Shown here: piece by piece, positions 35,421 through 45,679 of the stretch
How positions within the stretch are numbered: the stretch's first letter is position 1
Layout: every line of letters begins with the position of its first letter
NCBI RefSeq assembly: GCF_030269925.1
Contig: NC_085107.1
Coordinates: 14,508,001-14,572,000, forward strand
Length of the DNA: 64,000 bases
Origin: Bombyx mori
Taxonomy: Eukaryota > Arthropoda > Insecta > Lepidoptera > Bombycidae
Direction of reading: 5' to 3'
Translations under genes and position numbers: made by a program
Notes under the pieces: generated by a model
What the model was told of the DNA's origin: nothing
Database searches by the model: none
The model's input: the letters and a program-made list of their open reading frames with translations, nothing else

Positions 35421-38400
35421 TTAGGGGGCCAGGTCACGGATACGACCCCGGTCCCGACCCCCTGCTCGGCGGCGGCGGGTTTCTGCGTAGTGAGGAGAGC
35501 TTTCCCTCACTCGCCCCGCCGCCTCCTTCTGCGAGATGGTGCACTCGCAGAAGTCGAGCATAGCCTTCCATGACTCATCGCTGCCAAGCATCGACGCCAC
35601 GACGCCAGGCAGCGACAAGTCAGGTCCTATCTTTGCGACCAGGACACGGCGCCGCACCTCCCAAGCGGGGCAGACAGCGAGCGTATGCTCCGCCGTGTCC
35701 AGGTCGTGTCCACAATGGTGACACCTCGTCGTCGGCTCAGCCCCTATCCGGCGCAGGTACTTCCCGAAGCATCCGTGCCCGGTCAGCACCTGCACCAGAC
35801 GAAAGGTGAGACGTCCCTCGCCACGATTCACCCAGTCATCAAAGACCGGGTAAACCGCCTCGACGGTCCGTAGCCCCCACGTGGGGTTGGCCAATCGCCT
35901 CGACCACGACTCGAGCACGGACCGCCGAGAATGGGCCTTCCGCGCCCGCAGCTCACTCTCGGGGACACGCGCCACGCCCCGAGCACGAAGCTCGCTGCGC
36001 CACCGATAGTCGGCAGCGAGCGACTCCGCCTCCAGCTCCCATGGCGGCGTCCCCGCCAAAACACACGCCGCCTCGAAGGAGACGGTGCGATATCCGCGGA
36101 TGACCCTGATGGCAACGGTGCGCTGCGGCCGGCGCAAGAACCGAGCCATAGTGGCCCGGTTGCGCGGCTCAGCCCACACAGGTGCACCGTACAGGGCCAT
36201 CGATCGCACCACCCCCGCGTAGAGACGGCGCACAACCTGATCCGGTCCCCCAATATTCGGGAGCAGCCGGCTCAAAGAACCGGCCGTCCCCATCAATCGG
36301 GGGACCAGCTCCGCAAAGTGAGCACGAAAGGCCCACCGGCTGTCCAACACGAGGCCGAGGTACTTCAACTGCACCCCGACCCCTATCCGGACGCCTCCAA
36401 CCACGATGTGGGTGTCAACGGGTGGCGCCCTCCGCGGCCCGTGAAACCACAGAGCCTCGGATTTATTGAGCGCCACGTCGAGACCCAGCCTCCTTATCCT
36501 TCCGACGACGAGAGCCACTCCCGCTGTGGCGAGACGGGCAGACTCCCTAAAATCATCCCCCCGGGCCACGACCAACGTGTCGTCCGCGTAACAAATAACG
36601 CGGAGGCCCGGGAGGAGGGCGCCCCTCAGCACCCAGTCGTACCCGATATTCCACAAGAGGGGGCCGAGAACCGACCCCTGCGGAACACCACGCACGACCG
36701 GAAAACGATGAAGGGTCCCACCGTACCCGGTACATACGACCGACCTGGCCCCCAAATAGGACCCAACCAGCCGGCGGAGGTAGAGGGGCACTCCATGCCT
36801 CTCCAGTGCCCCCCCTATCACGGTCCAGGGCAGAGTGTTAAATGCGTTGGCGATGTCAAGAGACACCGCCAGCGCCACCCCACCCCGAGAAACGGCCTCG
36901 TCCGAGAGGGACCGCACGCGAAGAATTGCATCCACGGTCGAACGGCCCTCCCGGAAGCCGTACTGCTCCGCCGACAGGTCAGGCCCCACCCCGACCAGGT
37001 GCCGAACGATGCGGGCAGCCAGAATACGTTCCAGCAATTTTCCCGCCTCGTCCAGCAGCACGATAGGACGATACCCGGCGGCTGTATCCACCGGGCGCCC
37101 CTCCTTCCTCAACAACACAAGTCTACCCGTCCGCCAGAGCGACGGAAACCGTCCCGACTCCAAGCAGCCATTATATAGCTCAAGGAGCCGGTCCCCCAGG
37201 GCACCGAGGGCCAAGGCCAATACCCGGCCGTGGACTCCGTCCGGGCCGGGGGCCGTGTCTTTCGCAGTCATCTTGACAACGGCCACCCGGAGCTCTGCCT
37301 CGGTAATACGAGGCACCTCAGCAGGAGCTTGGCCGTCGACGGTGTCAGACGGCCCGCCCATAGCGGGAGGGACAAAACCCTCCCGCTCCTGCGGGAACAA
37401 CGCCGAAACGATGTCCCGCAGCTGCTGGGGCTGGAGACGCTCAGTCATAGAGGGGGCCCACGGGCGCAACTTGCCGCGTACCAATTTGTATGGGCTCCCC
37501 CACGGATCCGCTTCGAGCGCCTCCAAGAGTCTCTCCATGTTCTGCTCCTTGGCCCGCCTGATGGCCAGCCGCAGGGCGTCCTTCGCAGCGCGATATTCGC
37601 GGTGCAGCCGAGCTTCCCCCTCCGCGAACGCGACGGGCTCGTCGCGCCGCAGGCGGCGGCGACGGCGGTGTCTAGTGCACCGGCGGCTCGCCCGAATGGA
37701 GACCGCACGCAGTCTTGCAATTTCGGGCGACCACCAGGGCGACTGTCGCCGTCCAGAGTGCCGAGAGCCGACCCGGGGCATCGAGGCATCACATATGCGG
37801 TGCATCGCGCCCCGGAACCATTCGGCCTCGGTTTCCACATCGACAGGTTGTGGGCGCTTGGGCGCCCACGCCGCCACCATAGAGGCCTCCACCAGGAGCT
37901 CCCTGTTCAGGAGCTTCAGTGCCCACCTAGGGAATGACCGGGATGCACTCTGCGGGGGGTCAACCCCGCGGGCACCTGCAGCCGGCGTCGGCGCAGGGGC
38001 AGAAAGATCGTACCGGATATACCGGTGATCGGACAACGATTCCGCCCCCACCACCACTCTCCAGCCGAGGATGCGCCGCGCGACGGGCGAGCTCGCGAAC
38101 GTCAAGTCCACGATAGACTCGCCCGTCCACCGCACGCAAGTCGCGATCGAGCCCCTATTAACGATACAGAGACCGACCGCGACCGCCCACTCCTCCAGCA
38201 GCCTACCACGAGCGTCCGTGAATGGGGAACCCCAAGCGACAGACTTCGCATTGAAGTCCCCCGCCAGTATCACTGAACGGGGAGCGAGGTGACGAGCGAT
38301 CACCTCTAGCCCGTCCAGGAACCGCTCGAACTCGACGGTAGGCCGATTCGGAGAAAAGTACACCCCGATCACGACGATATTTTCTAACTGTACCGCGACG

Positions 38401-38636
38401 ATCCCGGGGCCCCTGGTCACCATCGCCAGGGGGGGGACCATCGCGGTTCTTCTGATATGTATGGCCGCCAAGCCATCAACGTCCCCAAACCAACAGTCAT
38501 CCGCTGGGGGAACGAAGTATGGCTCGGCGACCACAGCCACGTCAATTGACCACTCCGCCATGGTCTGGAGCAACATGTCCTGAGCCCCAGCGGAGTGGTT
38601 CAAGTTTCCCTGCAGGAAGCGATAGGTGTGATCCAT
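35421..38636 (-). CDS. LINE ORF2 polyprotein (endonuclease and reverse transcriptase)
   Basis: This 1071-aa ORF encodes the enzyme for target-primed reverse transcription. The N-terminal apurinic-type endonuclease shows QGNLNHS (N11), AEPY (E38), AGDFNA (D127, N129) and SDHRY (D203, H204). The reverse transcriptase follows, with GYRPI near 521, QYGFREGRSTVDA near 558, SLDIANAFN (catalytic D593), VPQGSVLGPL near 651 and the active-site YADD at 683-686. A C-terminal C972-x2-C975-x8-H984-x4-C989 motif follows, as in the R1 clade. All catalytic residues of both domains are present and the frame is open throughout, so the protein looks competent. The start overlaps the ORF1 stop as TAATG, the same arrangement reported for translational reinitiation in the Bombyx SART1 element. 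The long open frames on the opposite strand are antisense shadows of its GC-rich codons. Confidence 0.95.
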   Translation of the reverse strand: MDHTYRFLQGNLNHSAGAQDMLLQTMAEWSIDVAVVAEPYFVPPADDCWFGDVDGLAAIHIRRTAMVPPLAMVTRGPGIVAVQLENIVVIGVYFSPNRPTVEFERFLDGLEVIARHLAPRSVILAGDFNAKSVAWGSPFTDARGRLLEEWAVAVGLCIVNRGSIATCVRWTGESIVDLTFASSPVARRILGWRVVVGAESLSDHRYIRYDLSAPAPTPAAGARGVDPPQSASRSFPRWALKLLNRELLVEASMVAAWAPKRPQPVDVETEAEWFRGAMHRICDASMPRVGSRHSGRRQSPWWSPEIARLRAVSIRASRRCTRHRRRRRLRRDEPVAFAEGEARLHREYRAAKDALRLAIRRAKEQNMERLLEALEADPWGSPYKLVRGKLRPWAPSMTERLQPQQLRDIVSALFPQEREGFVPPAMGGPSDTVDGQAPAEVPRITEAELRVAVVKMTAKDTAPGPDGVHGRVLALALGALGDRLLELYNGCLESGRFPSLWRTGRLVLLRKEGRPVDTAAGYRPIVLLDEAGKLLERILAARIVRHLVGVGPDLSAEQYGFREGRSTVDAILRVRSLSDEAVSRGGVALAVSLDIANAFNTLPWTVIGGALERHGVPLYLRRLVGSYLGARSVVCTGYGGTLHRFPVVRGVPQGSVLGPLLWNIGYDWVLRGALLPGLRVICYADDTLVVARGDDFRESARLATAGVALVVGRIRRLGLDVALNKSEALWFHGPRRAPPVDTHIVVGGVRIGVGVQLKYLGLVLDSRWAFRAHFAELVPRLMGTAGSLSRLLPNIGGPDQVVRRLYAGVVRSMALYGAPVWAEPRNRATMARFLRRPQRTVAIRVIRGYRTVSFEAACVLAGTPPWELEAESLAADYRWRSELRARGVARVPESELRARKAHSRRSVLESWSRRLANPTWGLRTVEAVYPVFDDWVNRGEGRLTFRLVQVLTGHGCFGKYLRRIGAEPTTRCHHCGHDLDTAEHTLAVCPAWEVRRRVLVAKIGPDLSLPGVVASMLGSDESWKAMLDFCECTISQKEAAGRVRESSPHYAETRRRRAGGRDRGRIRDLAP

Positions 38637-41017
38637 TAAGACTGAACCACATCCATCGCTCCCTCCCCTACTCCATTGCCCCCGCTATCGGGCGCGAACG
38701 CCTCAGCGGGGGACAAAGTGCCGGCCGGTGCTCCCCCGGCCAACCGCTTCTTTTGACGCCGCTTAGCTTGGCGGCGCCGATTTCGTTCAGCATTCTTGCT
38801 GGCCGGAGGGCAGGCCTTGCCCCCGGCCCGGTGGTCAGCCTTGCGCCCGGCCGCCGCACATAATAAGCAGTGCGGCGCAGCCGAGCACACGGCCGCCTTG
38901 TGTCCCGGCTGACCACAGCGAAAGCACAATCCGCTGCGGTCAACGGCACTCGCGCATTTAGCAAGGCAGTGCCCAGTGCTGAAGCACCTAAGGCACCGCC
39001 AGGCGCGTGGTTCGAGAAGGCGCACGCGGGCCGCTATCCAGCCCACGCGCAACCTGCCCGGTTCCCCCGACGGTCTCCCGGGCGGAGGAGCAGCCAAGGA
39101 GGTGGCCGCCTCTACCGGGCAACGCACCCAAACAGAGCCAGCCCCGGTATAACCGAGGCGCAGCTCGCCTACGGTTATATTCTCCAGGGCGCAGTTGCCC
39201 CGGGCGGCAATAGCCGCCGCCACCTCATCCTTAGTGGTGCAGTCGTCCAGGCCGGTCACTCTCAATTCAGCCATTTTGACCGGCCTGTGCACTCGAACCT
39301 CCTCCTCAGGCAGAACCGTACGGAGCTTCGCCGCCAGACGCTCCGCGATGCCGGAACTATCGGCACCGGGACACTCTAGTAGCTTGGCCCCATTGGCCGT
39401 CAGCCTACAGCGGAGGCCCTCCCCCGCCCCGATCTCGTCCAGATCAATAGCCGCGCACGCCCGGGAGACTACATCTCCGTATGACACGCCCCTGGCCTCG
39501 GCGGCCGGCAGCAGCGTTAAGACCACTGCCGCCGACCGCGGCGCGCGCGTCGACTTCTTCTTCGTCTTCTTTTTCTTGGCGGCCACAGGCGCTCGACCCT
39601 GTTGGGGAGCAGCCTGAGACGCCGCAGTGGCCGGTGCTCCACCCACTTGGGGAGCTGTCGGTACGGCCCTCTTGGCACCCCGCCGGGCCACCACATTCCA
39701 CCCCTCGTCCATGTTAGACGGGGGCGGGGGCAGCGGACGGGGTTGAGGCGCTTGCGATGTGCACTTCGCGTTAGCGCCGCCCCCCCGCTTGGCTCTGTCT
39801 CGCCCCGGGCCCGCCCTAGTAGCTGGAGCCTGTACGGGGGTGGAGCGGGTCACTGCAGCACCCGACACCGCGGCATGTGTAGACGCAGGCCGTTCAGCGT
39901 CACCAGCGACAATACGTTTCGCTTCGAGAGCCGCCAGCCCGCCACCCAGCCTTTCCATTACAGCCTGGACGGTGCGATCGATAATCTCGTCCAGGCTGTA
40001 GCAATTCGGTTCCGGCAGGCCCAAGATCCGTGGCCCCGCGGATCCCTGCTGCCGCTCGACGGCCGTCGCCTCCCTAGACCGCGGCGACGGGAGACGCGAA
40101 CGCCGCTGTACCGCGCGCGATGGTGGCAGCACGGGCCACGGGTCGCCAGCCGCCGCTGAGGGACAGGGACCCCGAGGGACCCCGGAGACCAGCGGCGACA
40201 CCGCCGGCACAGATGCCGGAGGAGTCCGCGACCCAGCGGCACGCGGCAACGCGGGCGACGACCTCGTCGCGGCTACCCGCTTGGTAGCAGCAACCTTGCC
40301 ATCGGGCCGCTGCTGCGCCTGTAGCTGTGCTCGGAGCCTCAAATTCTCCGCCATCAGCTGCACCACCTGGTCATTGGCGGAAGCAACCGAAGGCAGAACC
40401 TTCGAGACTCGCGAGACGACTTCCCGCAGCCTGCGGCCAGCAGCTTTGGTTTTGGCACTGGTCGCCGCATACGACTTGACGGTCTTCATGGCCCTGCCTA
40501 TGACCAAGGCAGGGTCCCGAAGACCGCCCTCCTCCTCTTCTGTCGTCCGCCCGTCCAGCGAGGCGACAGACATCGACGCCGATGACGGCGCCGGTGACGG
40601 TGCGCCCTTCCCCCGAGCGGGTCTCCCTTTAGGGGGCGGCATCTCCTCCGCGGCAGAGGCCGAATCGGAGACTACCACCACTTTCTCCGGTGGGGCATCC
40701 GTGTCAGAGGACGACGTTAGCCCCCCCTTCCCTTCGCGGGAAGAAACTCCCCTCGATTTCCTCTTCCGCCTGACTTTCCCTTTCGGGCCAGCCGCCTCGC
40801 AGTCGCTGACGAGCGCAGAGCGCGTCGAGCCAGCGCTGGCACACCTCGGTTCGACGGGTTTTCCGCTGCCCGTCGCACAGCCCCCTTCATCGTGGCATGC
40901 TTTGCCCCCCCCAGAATACGTGGGGCAGCATGCTCCCACCGAAGTGGAAGCACGGAGGGATTCTCCACCTAGAGTGGTACCCTCCTGGGGTAATGTTTTT
41001 TGTAAGTTTGCCATCAT
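38636..41017 (-). CDS. LINE ORF1 protein (gag-like, CCHC zinc knuckles)
   Basis: This 793-aa ORF encodes the RNA-binding structural protein of the LINE, expected to package element RNA and carry it to the nucleus. The N-terminal two thirds is low-complexity, rich in Ala, Arg, Pro and Ser, with basic patches such as RRKRKSRG and KKKKTKKKS that could be nuclear localisation signals. The conserved end carries three knuckles: C675-x2-C-x4-H-x4-C688, C698-x2-C-x4-H-x4-C711, and a longer C717-x2-C-x8-H-x6-C736, an arrangement usual for R1-clade ORF1. A basic tail follows. The start chosen is the first of two adjacent Met codons. Its TAA stop shares its last A with the ATG of ORF2 (TAATG), which suggests translational coupling. 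No frameshift or stop interrupts it. Confidence 0.92.
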   Translation of the reverse strand: MMANLQKTLPQEGTTLGGESLRASTSVGACCPTYSGGGKACHDEGGCATGSGKPVEPRCASAGSTRSALVSDCEAAGPKGKVRRKRKSRGVSSREGKGGLTSSSDTDAPPEKVVVVSDSASAAEEMPPPKGRPARGKGAPSPAPSSASMSVASLDGRTTEEEEGGLRDPALVIGRAMKTVKSYAATSAKTKAAGRRLREVVSRVSKVLPSVASANDQVVQLMAENLRLRAQLQAQQRPDGKVAATKRVAATRSSPALPRAAGSRTPPASVPAVSPLVSGVPRGPCPSAAAGDPWPVLPPSRAVQRRSRLPSPRSREATAVERQQGSAGPRILGLPEPNCYSLDEIIDRTVQAVMERLGGGLAALEAKRIVAGDAERPASTHAAVSGAAVTRSTPVQAPATRAGPGRDRAKRGGGANAKCTSQAPQPRPLPPPPSNMDEGWNVVARRGAKRAVPTAPQVGGAPATAASQAAPQQGRAPVAAKKKKTKKKSTRAPRSAAVVLTLLPAAEARGVSYGDVVSRACAAIDLDEIGAGEGLRCRLTANGAKLLECPGADSSGIAERLAAKLRTVLPEEEVRVHRPVKMAELRVTGLDDCTTKDEVAAAIAARGNCALENITVGELRLGYTGAGSVWVRCPVEAATSLAAPPPGRPSGEPGRLRVGWIAARVRLLEPRAWRCLRCFSTGHCLAKCASAVDRSGLCFRCGQPGHKAAVCSAAPHCLLCAAAGRKADHRAGGKACPPASKNAERNRRRQAKRRQKKRLAGGAPAGTLSPAEAFAPDSGGNGVGEGAMDVVQS

Positions 41018-41818
41018 TCATTTCGTTCCTTTGTTATTTAACCAGGGGTCGGTCCCCTGGGACGGCCCTCACGACTGGACACCCTCCAGCCACTCATCCC
41101 ATCACCGGGCACGTCACAGGCTTAGGATTAGGGCATTTTTTATAGAGGTTTGCATCCTCGCGGCCCCTACTAGGCAGCGGCCCCCGCCCCCCACCAAGTG
41201 GGGATTACGGTATGGGACAACCCTTGGGACTAGACTCCCTCCAGCCATTCATCCCATCGTCAGGTGTCAAAAACTTGGGATTGGGGCATTTTTTATAGAG
41301 GTTCGCATCCTCACGGCTCCTGCTAGGCAGCAGCCCCCGTCCCCTACTCGGTAGGGATTGCGGTGTGCTTCTTCGAAGCCACGCCGGTAAACCGGTACCC
41401 CCCTTTGGGGGGCCTTCCCCTGTAGCCGCCAAGAGGCAGCCGGGGACATGGCAACCAGCGACCGGAAGGGAGTGCCCTCCGGTTCACTTCTCATCCACGT
41501 GGGGTCTACCATTACTGACAGACCCACACGTCTGACCACGGTGTGGCCACGCCGGCGTACCGGTACCCTCCTCTGGAGGGCCTTCCCCTTTAGCAGCCAA
41601 AAAAGCTGCCGGGGACATGGCCTAGCATTCAAGACGGCTCCAGAAGGGAGCCATCTCCCGCTTCACGCACCCTTTGTCCAGCAAAGGTGGGAAAACGGGA
41701 ACACGGTGTGCAGTCCTCTTTGTTCACGGCACCCCTGTGCAGACAACGCTGCTCCACGGTATCGGGGTGCACGCTTAAGCCCCACCGCCGCGACAAGGCG
41801 AGACCACGTTCGGTGGGG
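41018..41818 (-). promoter_or_regulatory. LINE 5' leader with repeated units, probable internal promoter
   Basis: About 800 bp of GC-rich sequence precede ORF1. Two kinds of internal repeat are visible: a unit containing gggcattttttatagaggtt recurs near 41131 and 41284 (spacing 153 bp), and a unit starting gccacgccgg recurs near 41378 and 41546 (spacing 168 bp). LINEs carry their promoter inside the 5' UTR, and tandem monomers with promoter activity are known in other LINE families. That these repeats drive transcription is inference. Confidence 0.6.
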
Positions 41819-41832
41819 TCCTATTTGGATAT
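41819..41832. repeat. Target-site duplication, right copy
   Basis: TCCTATTTGGATAT, identical to 34978-34991; marks the 5' junction of the minus-strand LINE. Confidence 0.9.
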
Positions 41833-43661
41833 AGTAGATCCTTAGGTCTATTTTTTTAGAAATGTGAATATTGAATATATAAAATTTCTGTAGCATTTGC
41901 ACTGTTCATTACAGTATGTTAATGTTGTTTTTAACACACTATTATTGGCACATACTGCTATCATTGGCTTTATATAAGTACGATTCTTTTCAAAGTTTGC
42001 AATAAGATTAGGCACAAGAACTGAATTAGCCATGATCAAATTAAAATAATCCAAGTTCGTTAGCAGAGGCGGATCTCGGTCTATTCGTTTAGTTAATTCC
42101 GTAGAATTACCGCCACGCTGAGTGGATTGCAGTAAAGAACAGACATTGCGTTACAATGCAACTTGTAGTTTGTTTGGCTTAATGCGCGTTTTATCTGCGT
42201 TCTTCGAGTCAGTTGTCCGTTTAAATAGAAATCAAAGCGGCAGTCACGATCCTATAATCAATATTTAATTACGATTTTATTTAGTTCTAAAACACTAAGA
42301 AAACCAAATTCATTTTATTAAAATCAAATGGACGTCACGTAAAAAAACTAGTGTGACACCGAGGGATCTCAATTATATTTATAACCAGCCATGTTCTGAT
42401 ATGCTTTTCAAAATGAGATTACTTTATTGCAGAAAATAAATGTTTTTGTATATTTTATTTCTAATACTAGTTGCTGAGTGACCAGTACTAAATTCCGGTG
42501 TTGGGGATTTATTTGTCACGCCTTTGTGTGAGCGGTTTAATGATTTTTACGTGCAATTGCTTGTCAAGTGTTGTCAAATATATAAATAAATATTTATTTA
42601 TCTCAGTGGCATTGTGTGTATTAAGACAAAAGAAACCTTCTCATTTCTTTTCATAAAATTGTTGTTCTCCTTTAAAAAAATAAGCTTATTCATCGCTTCA
42701 CACGTACGCTGAATTCCACGAACACCACTAAATCAAATTTAGTACAAATTACGGAATCGCTCGAAGGAGTCGACCCGAATATCTACAATTCATTGAACGT
42801 CTATATAGCTAGGATTGTATATAGGGTTGCAAAGAATTTTTTAATAATGAATACATATTAGCCATAAGAATTGGTCTTGTCGTAACTTTGACGAATGATG
42901 GCGAGAATCAGTGTGTAGAGATTTAATTTGATTGGTCTCAAAAAAATTACTCCATCCTGCCAAAGTCTTCCAACAAATTTTTTTCAAGGAACTTTGGCGT
43001 TGTGGTTTTTGTTGTAACAGAATTACTTTTGTAGGTTCATAGAAAGTGCTAAGTATCTACTCTTTCTCCTTATTTTCTATCTTTTATTCAAAGCTGACAG
43101 CCCTATCTTTAATTCAGAACTCGTAAGTACGTGTCTGTGTTAAAAGTTGGTTCTGAAGATCGATATCCTAATCTGATTGCATAATAGGCCGCTTTTTTTT
43201 TTGAAAGCCTTCTTCGCAATTCGATTTATTTTAATTGACGTATGTAGACAGATCGGCTCAAGACGTACTTGTAGGTTGAGCTCTTGATTGGGAGACTTTT
43301 GTGAGTAAATTTCATGGACTGTGCTCATTGAAACCAACCTTTCATTTTCTTTCGAAGAGTCATTTGAAAAAGACACGTACGTACCAAGTCTTAGCGAATA
43401 CCGCAGAAAAGATTTTCAATATCAGATTGAACGGAGATTTTTCTATTATAGTAGCCACAAAGCAGCGGCTATCTATTTCAGTCGATAACATTAGGTTCTT
43501 CGATGTTTCTTCAGCACTGAATTTTCTTCTTCAAACAAGAAAAGATAGCTGACAATGATAATCAGCTAATACCAGCGGAAGCCTAATTCAGCGTGGAACG
43601 TTATACAAAAGTGAATTTATATTTGTGTTTTTTCTAATCCATATTTTAATTTTGTTTTTGG
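41833..43661. other. CAT intron, no recognised feature
   Basis: AT-rich sequence; the 83-aa frame at 43301-43552 has no known domain. Confidence 0.5.
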
Positions 43662-44040
43662 ATTTTTTTATTGTTTATCTGGGTGGACGAGCTCACGGCC
43701 TACCTGGTGTTAAGTGGTTACTGGAGCCCGTAGACATCTAAAACGCAAATGCCGCCACCTTGAGATGTGAGTTCTAAGGTCTCAGTATAGTAACAACGGC
43801 TGCCCCACCCTTCAAACCGAAACGCATTACTGCTTCACGGCAGAAAGGTGGTGTGGTGCTACCTACCCGTGCGGATTCACAACACGTCCTACCACCAGTA
43901 ATTACGCAAATCATAATTATGGGAGCTTCATTCTTTATTAGACCATGTTATTACTTCACCGTGGAAGGCAACCGTGAACATTTGTTAAGTACGTATTTCA
44001 TTAGAAAAATTGGTACTTGCCTGCGGGATTCGAACACCGA
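43662..44040 (-). mobile_element. Composite SINE with truncated tRNA-like head
   Basis: BMC1 tail plus the middle block, ending in the B-box region (GGGATTCGAACACCGA). The A-box half of the head is missing. Confidence 0.8.
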
Positions 44041-44346
44041 CACATATAGGTACTTGCTTACTTAAATACTTGCTATATATTGATTTTTAATTCTTAAATA
44101 GTATGTTATATATTCAAATTTGTATTATAAGTTTTCAGTTCAAAAACAAATCTTATAAATTACTATAAAAATCATTAGTAAAATAAAAAGAAATTTGTCC
44201 TAGAAAGTGAAATTAAATGGGACTCTTAACTTTGATAACACTTTCAAATGTTGGTTAATTATAATTAATATTCTTTTTCATGGCTCCATTAGCCGTTTTC
44301 ATGAAGTGCCCCAAAATTGAATTTAAATTTTTCATTTCTTTAGCGC

Positions 44347-44543
44347 TTTTTTTTTTATTGTTTAGATGGGTGGACGAGCTCACAGCCCACCTGGTGTTAA
44401 GTGGCTACTGGAGCCCATAGACATCTACAACGTAAATGCGCCACCCATCTTTGAGATATAAGTTCTAAGATCTCAGTATAGTTACAGCGGCTACCCCACC
44501 CTTCAAACCGAAACGCATTAACTGCTTCACGGCAGAAATAGGC
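44347..44543 (-). mobile_element. BMC1-type tail, 5'-truncated
   Basis: Starts with TTTTTTTTTATTGTTTAGAT and stops at GGCAGAAATAGGC, where an unrelated repeat (44553-44720) begins. Confidence 0.85.
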
Positions 44544-44552
44544 CGGACCGGC

Positions 44553-44720
44553 CGGATGGTTGGCGGACCACCTGACGGTCATTGGTTATTGTTGCTCATG
44601 GACATCAGCAGTTCCAGGCCGAAAGCCATCTCGTTTGAAAGAATAAGAAGAGCATGTCAAGGCATTTGAGAAACACCGTGGAGGGAAGTTCGTTCTAGAT
44701 CCGGATGGTACAACGAACAA
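44553..44720 (-). mobile_element. Second short family, diverged copy
   Basis: GGACCACCTGACGGTCATTG, TCATGGACATCAGCAGTTCC, AAGAGCATGTCAAGGCA and CACCGTGGAGGGAAGTTCG match the family; adjoins the truncated BMC1 at 44347-44543. Confidence 0.55.
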
Positions 44721-45074
44721 AATATCTCTGGAAACGCACTGTGGATGAACGCAGCGATTCCAATTAGTATGGATAAGCTCTAATGCCGTGGTGGGAGGTG
44801 CGACGTTAGAGAGTAGACGGAGGGATCATATTGAATAATTCCTCAGAGCACTTCTCATGGAGAATATGGTGCAAAACAGAAAAGATTAAAGTCCCTCGGT
44901 ACACCCAGCAGTTCCAAACGATCTGTGTGAACGGGATCAACGACTATTGTTGGATCTCTGGTAGCCCAAAGTTTTGCATACAGTCGTGATCACGGTAGCC
45001 TTTTCCATTTATTAGGTTTGCATCTAAAACTAGTTTTTTATATTTTCCAGAATTTCTATAAATGAAACGCTTGT

Positions 45075-45203
45075 CTGGAAGAGATCGCTTTTAGCGATAA
45101 GACCGCCTATTGTACAAATGTATCTGCTTTTTTTGATTGTTTTTTGAATGTAAATTGTGTTTTGGTGTGCAATAAAGTGTATTCTCTCTCTCTCTCTCTC
45201 TCT
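45075..45203 (+). mobile_element. LINE 3' tail, third family, ending in CT repeats
   Basis: TCTGGAAGAGATCGCTTTTA, GCGATAAGACCGCC, TTTTGGTGTGCAATAAAGTG then (CT)n. A second copy is at 57186-57306. Confidence 0.6.
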
Positions 45204-45344
45204 AAAACAATTCGTCTATACTATCGCTCTTAGCCCTGTATTTATTATGACAATCTCTCATATCGGTTTTGAGCGTATAAATATATTATTCCAATAAAAA
45301 TGTGACTAGGCATTCCGGTATTTCCGCTATCATATGAGTATCAT

Positions 45345-45508
45345 ATGAGCGCTATGACATGTCCTTCTTCAAACGAGGCTTGTGGAGAGTATTAGGCGTA
45401 GGCAGCGGCTTTGCTCTGCCCCTGGCATTGTTGAAGTCCATGGGCGACGGTAACTACTCACCATCAGGTGGGCCGTATACTTGTCTGCCTACAAGGGCAA
45501 TAAAAAAG
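45345..45508 (+). mobile_element. Second short family
   Basis: CGCTATGACATGTCCTTCTT to CTGCCTACAAGGGCAATAAA; about 170 bp from the low-coordinate edge of the CAT exon at 45680. Confidence 0.65.
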
Positions 45509-45679
45509 AGAATCAAAAACATTTTTTTTCGATAGGTAGTGGCCTGGATGTGATGCTGGCTTTACTGACGTCCATAAGTGTGGTACAGCGATGTAATGAC
45601 TAAGGACTATGATAATTTCTGTACAATATCGGGAGTTTCTCTGTTAATAAACGGTGATAAAACCTATATGTGTACGTAC

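Larger units (their letters stand above)
34992..41818 (-). mobile_element. Full-length R1-clade non-LTR retrotransposon
   Basis: A complete LINE of about 6.83 kb on the minus strand. It has a GC-rich 5' leader (41018-41818), ORF1 of 793 aa, ORF2 of 1071 aa, a 3' UTR and an A tail of about 26 nt (seen as T on the plus strand at 34991-35016). It is bounded by identical 14-bp sequences TCCTATTTGGATAT at 34978-34991 and 41819-41832. Both ORFs are undamaged and the tail is long, so the insertion is probably recent. Its base composition is far more GC-rich than the surrounding AT-rich intron. The domain order (CCHC ORF1; apurinic-type endonuclease, reverse transcriptase and C-terminal CCHC in ORF2) fits the R1 clade, which includes R1, TRAS and SART. 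Unlike those named Bombyx elements it is not in 28S rDNA or TTAGG repeats. I cannot assign a subfamily name. Confidence 0.93.
28871..45679 (-). other. Large CAT intron (about 16.8 kb)
   Basis: This interval lies between the two in-phase CAT exons and has donor GTACGT at its 5' end and acceptor ACACAG at its 3' end. It contains BMC1 copies, a Helitron-like element, a Bm1 SINE and a complete 6.8-kb R1-clade LINE transcribed in the same direction as the gene. That the two exons are consecutive is inferred from phase and the continuous protein motif; a small skipped exon inside is possible but not needed. Confidence 0.75.

Noticed and set aside
35931..37178. 415-aa plus-strand open frame, with others at 36835-38028, 37230-37937 and 40281-41354
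   Set aside because: They are antisense to LINE ORF1 and ORF2; GC-rich codons leave few stops on the other strand. Composition is Arg/Pro-rich with no domain.
34992..41818. Telomeric TRAS/SART or rDNA R1 insertion
   Set aside because: Flanks are AT-rich unique sequence with a 14-bp duplication; no TTAGG array or 28S sequence is visible at either junction.
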